Positions 13,079 to 14,748 of a stretch of 14,748 bases of DNA are shown here, in pieces (within the stretch, counting starts at the first letter, position 1; each line of letters starts with the position of its first letter). The position numbers were made by a program, and so were the translations under genes. The DNA is from CAZXNF01 sp050741255 (GTDB lineage: Bacteria; Pseudomonadota; Gammaproteobacteria; Burkholderiales; SG8-41): assembly GCA_050741255.1 (NCBI GenBank), contig JBOIEQ010000107.1, positions 1-14,748 of the forward strand. Reading direction: 5' to 3'. Below the pieces are notes generated by a model. It was given only the letters and a program-made list of their open reading frames with translations. It ran no database searches and was not told where the DNA came from.

Positions 13079-13521
13079 TTCGACGTGAACCAGGGTTCCA
13101 GCCGCGCGCGCTCGTCGGGTTTCAGGATGTAGATCTTGCTGACCTGGCCCATGCTGACCGTATAGATGACGTCCATCTTGTTCGTCGGGATTTGTCCATG
13201 GACGATCATGCGGTTGTGCTGGTCGTAGATCACCGCGCCCGGGGTCAGTTGCACGACGTGGTCGTTCAGCTTCGCGAAGGGCATCTGCATGCCGCCCTGC
13301 AGCGTGCCGCGCCGCCCGGTCGGCGGCAGCAGCCGCAGGCCGCCAAGGATCTGCCCGATCGGGGCATCGTTCACCTTGGGCGGCGGCGGCGGAATCTTGA
13401 TGGTGACGATCGTCGTCGGATTTTGGTCCGCGGCGCCCGCCAGGGCGGTGAAACCGGCTATGGCGAGCAGGATCAGTAGTCTGAGAGGCATGCCAAGGAC
13501 TATACCGGATGCCGTCCGCAT
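13075..13521 (-). CDS. Exported protein of unknown function before miaB
   Basis: I do not recognise a family. The 148-residue product has a signal peptide: hydrophobic core LLILLAIAGFTALAGA with probable cleavage near residues 30-31 (AGA-AD). Then comes a five-proline run (44-48), a GGLRLLPPTGRRG segment and a C-terminal part, VVQLTPGAVIYDQHNRMIVHGQIP to DVIYTVSMGQVSKIYILKPDE, that looks beta-rich. There is no cysteine and no second helix, so a soluble periplasmic protein is likely. ATG 13521 has an AAGGGG ribosome binding site eight bases away; the inner ATG at 13491 would give a more classical signal peptide. The stop overlaps miaB (ATGA), which ties its expression to that operon. It follows the tRNA gene with no clear terminator, so they may share a transcript. 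Confidence 0.8.
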   Translation of the reverse strand: MRTASGIVLGMPLRLLILLAIAGFTALAGAADQNPTTIVTIKIPPPPPKVNDAPIGQILGGLRLLPPTGRRGTLQGGMQMPFAKLNDHVVQLTPGAVIYDQHNRMIVHGQIPTNKMDVIYTVSMGQVSKIYILKPDERARLEPWFTSK

Positions 13522-13633
13522 GAGCGTTACCCCTTGAAAATCAACAGCCTGGTGACCGGTTACGGAGGGGCGCCGTGGCGGGGGCGGCAGCGGAGAAACC
13601 GGCGCTGGGGCAGGGCGGTTTCCGTCGAATCGG

Positions 13634-13709
13634 TGGTGGCCAGTCAGGGATTTGAACCCCGGACCAACGGATTATGATTCCGCTGCTCTAACCACTGAGC
13701 TAACTGGCC
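13634..13709 (-). tRNA. ileX: tRNA-Ile2 with CAU anticodon (lysidine type)
   Basis: The 76-nt minus-strand cloverleaf has a perfect 7-bp acceptor stem GGCCAGT/ACTGGCC, D arm AGCTCAGTGGTTAGAGC, anticodon stem GCGGA/TCCGT with loop ATCATAA (anticodon CAT), T arm around GGTTCAAAT, discriminator A and encoded CCA. The overall match to E. coli tRNA-Ile2 (GGCC start, TTAGCTCAGTGGTTAGAGCAG, TCATAATC, TTGGTC) favours the minor isoleucine tRNA, whose C34 is changed to lysidine by TilS to read AUA. Elongator tRNA-Met also has CAU and cannot be fully excluded. The symbol ileX is by analogy. It has its own sigma-70 promoter and lies upstream of the miaB operon. Confidence 0.93.
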
Positions 13710-13722
13710 ACGCGAGGCGCGG

Positions 13723-13751
13723 ACTTTAGGGAGGGGGGGTATTTTTGTCAA
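13723..13751 (-). promoter_or_regulatory. Sigma-70 promoter of the tRNA gene
   Basis: On the minus strand TTGACA (13751-13746) is a perfect -35 box, followed after exactly 17 bases by TAAAGT (13728-13723) as -10. The spacer contains a C7 run. Transcription would begin near 13716, a few bases before the mature tRNA 5' end at 13709. With no strong terminator after the tRNA, the same promoter may also serve the downstream secreted protein and miaB operon. Confidence 0.85.
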
Positions 13752-13861
13752 GCTGGACACGGAGTTAGCGCACTTTTGAGGTGGCCGGGAAGGACCCCAA
13801 CGCTCATCGGCGGAGGCGTGCCACCGGGCGGCCATTTTCCCTGTCCGCGCGGGAACCGCCC

Positions 13862-13867
13862 TACACT
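13862..13867 (+). promoter_or_regulatory. Possible -10 box of the ubiH-like gene
   Basis: TACACT matches the -10 consensus at four of six bases and ends 11 bases before the ATG at 13879. No good -35 hexamer is seen at 16-18 bp spacing. If used, the mRNA would start about 4-6 bases before the start codon, making it nearly leaderless, which agrees with the absence of a Shine-Dalgarno. Confidence 0.3.
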
Positions 13868-13878
13868 CCCGCGCATCT

Positions 13879-14748
13879 ATGAATCGCATGCAACACACGG
13901 ACACGATCATCGTCGGCGGCGGTCTGGTCGGCAGCGCATTGGCGCTGGCGCTGGCGGCTGCCGGCCTGCGTGTTGCCCTGGTCGAACCCACTCCGCCCGC
14001 CGCCGCCACGGGCTGGGACGCGCGCGTCTACGCGCTCTCCCCGGGCAGCCGGGCCTGGCTCGAGACACTGGGCGTGTGGGCGCGGATTCCCGCCGACCGC
14101 ATCGGGGTGATCGATGCGATGCGGGTGCATGGCGATGATCCGCACGCGCGCCTCGGCTTCGACAGCTACGACGGTGGCCTGGCCGCGCTCGCCTATACGG
14201 TCGAGCATCACACGCTGCAGTCGGCGCTGTGGGCCTGCGTGCAGGCGTATGCCGGGGGCGACGGCGCCATCGCGGTTCGCGCGGGCGCCGCGCCGCGCGC
14301 GCTCGAGATCGGCGCGGAGCAGGCGGTACTGACGTTCGACGGCGAAGACACACTGCGTGCGGCGCTGGTGGTGGGTGCCGACGGCCTGCATTCATGGACG
14401 CGCGAGGCGTCCGGCCTGGCGGCGACGGTCACGCCGTACGGCCAGCAGGCGATCGTCGCGAATTTCGCCGCGGCGCAGCCGCACCGCGGGCTGGCCCTGC
14501 AGTGGTTCCGCCCCGACGGCGTGCTCGCGCTGCTGCCGATGCCGGGCGACCGCGTGTCCGCGGTGTGGTCGATCGAGGACGACGAAGCGGCGCGGCTGCT
14601 CGCGCTGGCGCCAGACGCCTTCGCGCGGGCCGTGGCGGATGCGGCGCAGGGGGCGCTGGGCACGCTGACGCCCGTCACGCCGCCGCGCGCGCTGCCGCTG
14701 GCGCTCGTGCGTGTGCCGCGCCTGGTGGCGCCGCGCGTGGCGCTGGCC
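13879..14748 (+). CDS. ubiH: FAD-dependent ubiquinone-biosynthesis hydroxylase, 5' part
   Basis: The frame is open to the end of the window (290 codons, no stop), so the 3' part, perhaps 90-110 residues, is missing. Residues 9-37 are a Rossmann FAD-binding start with GGGLVG at 13-18 and the Glu36 acceptor (VALVE). DARVYALSPGSRAWLETLGVW (47-67) is the UbiH/UbiF/Coq6 family block, and GADGLHS (166-172) is the DG motif that binds FAD and NADPH. These enzymes hydroxylate the aromatic ring of ubiquinone precursors at the membrane. Which ring position (UbiH, UbiF or UbiI type) cannot be told from this part; the symbol is the family default. ATG 13879 or 13888 could be the start; neither has a Shine-Dalgarno. 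It is divergent from the tRNA gene. Confidence 0.88.
   Translation, partial: MNRMQHTDTIIVGGGLVGSALALALAAAGLRVALVEPTPPAAATGWDARVYALSPGSRAWLETLGVWARIPADRIGVIDAMRVHGDDPHARLGFDSYDGGLAALAYTVEHHTLQSALWACVQAYAGGDGAIAVRAGAAPRALEIGAEQAVLTFDGEDTLRAALVVGADGLHSWTREASGLAATVTPYGQQAIVANFAAAQPHRGLALQWFRPDGVLALLPMPGDRVSAVWSIEDDEAARLLALAPDAFARAVADAAQGALGTLTPVTPPRALPLALVRVPRLVAPRVALA

Overview
The window is about 14.7 kb of dense, high-GC (roughly two-thirds G+C) bacterial chromosome. The main gene order is hypothetical-miaB-phoH-ybeY-corC-lnt-glyQ-glyS-gmhB-plsC, followed by lptM-lysA, with a tRNA-Ile2(CAU) upstream of miaB and a divergent ubiH-type hydroxylase. From general knowledge this order is typical of Betaproteobacteria. 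I cannot place the organism more precisely; Rhodocyclales, Nitrosomonadales or Burkholderiales would all fit. It is core housekeeping DNA. I see no CRISPR array, insertion sequence, phage gene or defence system.

Layout. Bases 1-483 (+) hold the 3' part of a membrane anti-sigma factor gene. Bases 484-1265 are non-coding. They contain a cluster of palindromes at 611-697, a CpG-rich stretch broken by A/T tracts, and a very strong plus-strand terminator at 1226-1259 with no evident plus-strand gene just before it, so a small RNA is possible. Bases 1266-1316 (-) encode a 16-residue Lys/Ala peptide behind an excellent ribosome binding site. From 1667 to 13751 everything is on the minus strand. Read in the direction of transcription this is: tRNA promoter, tRNA-Ile2, a secreted protein of unknown function, miaB, phoH, ybeY, corC, lnt, glyQ, glyS, gmhB, plsC, lptM and lysA. 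The last gene is a divergent ubiH-like FAD monooxygenase (13879 to the end, +), cut by the window edge.

How the genes work together. MiaB (tRNA thiomethylation), tRNA-Ile2, GlyQS (tRNA-Gly charging) and YbeY (rRNA processing) serve translation. Lnt, GmhB, PlsC and LptM serve the envelope: lipoprotein acylation, LPS heptose, phosphatidic acid, and LPS-translocon maturation. LysA makes lysine from the peptidoglycan precursor diaminopimelate. CorC handles divalent metal ions.

The most interesting pattern lies at the gene junctions. Most minus-strand neighbours overlap (ATGA, GTGA, TAATG or longer), which suggests translational coupling. The three largest gaps between minus-strand genes from miaB to lysA are each occupied, wholly or in part, by a large imperfect inverted repeat whose arms are short tandem repeats: an 8-bp period at 3191-3284, the heptad ATGGGTA at 4605-4703, and the near-identical heptad ATGGGGA at 10181-10282. 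Two of these fill the gap completely and abut the next start codon. The 4605-4703 element also carries long series of GGG runs, a G-quadruplex-type motif, on both strands. They may divide the long operon into blocks with separately set expression.
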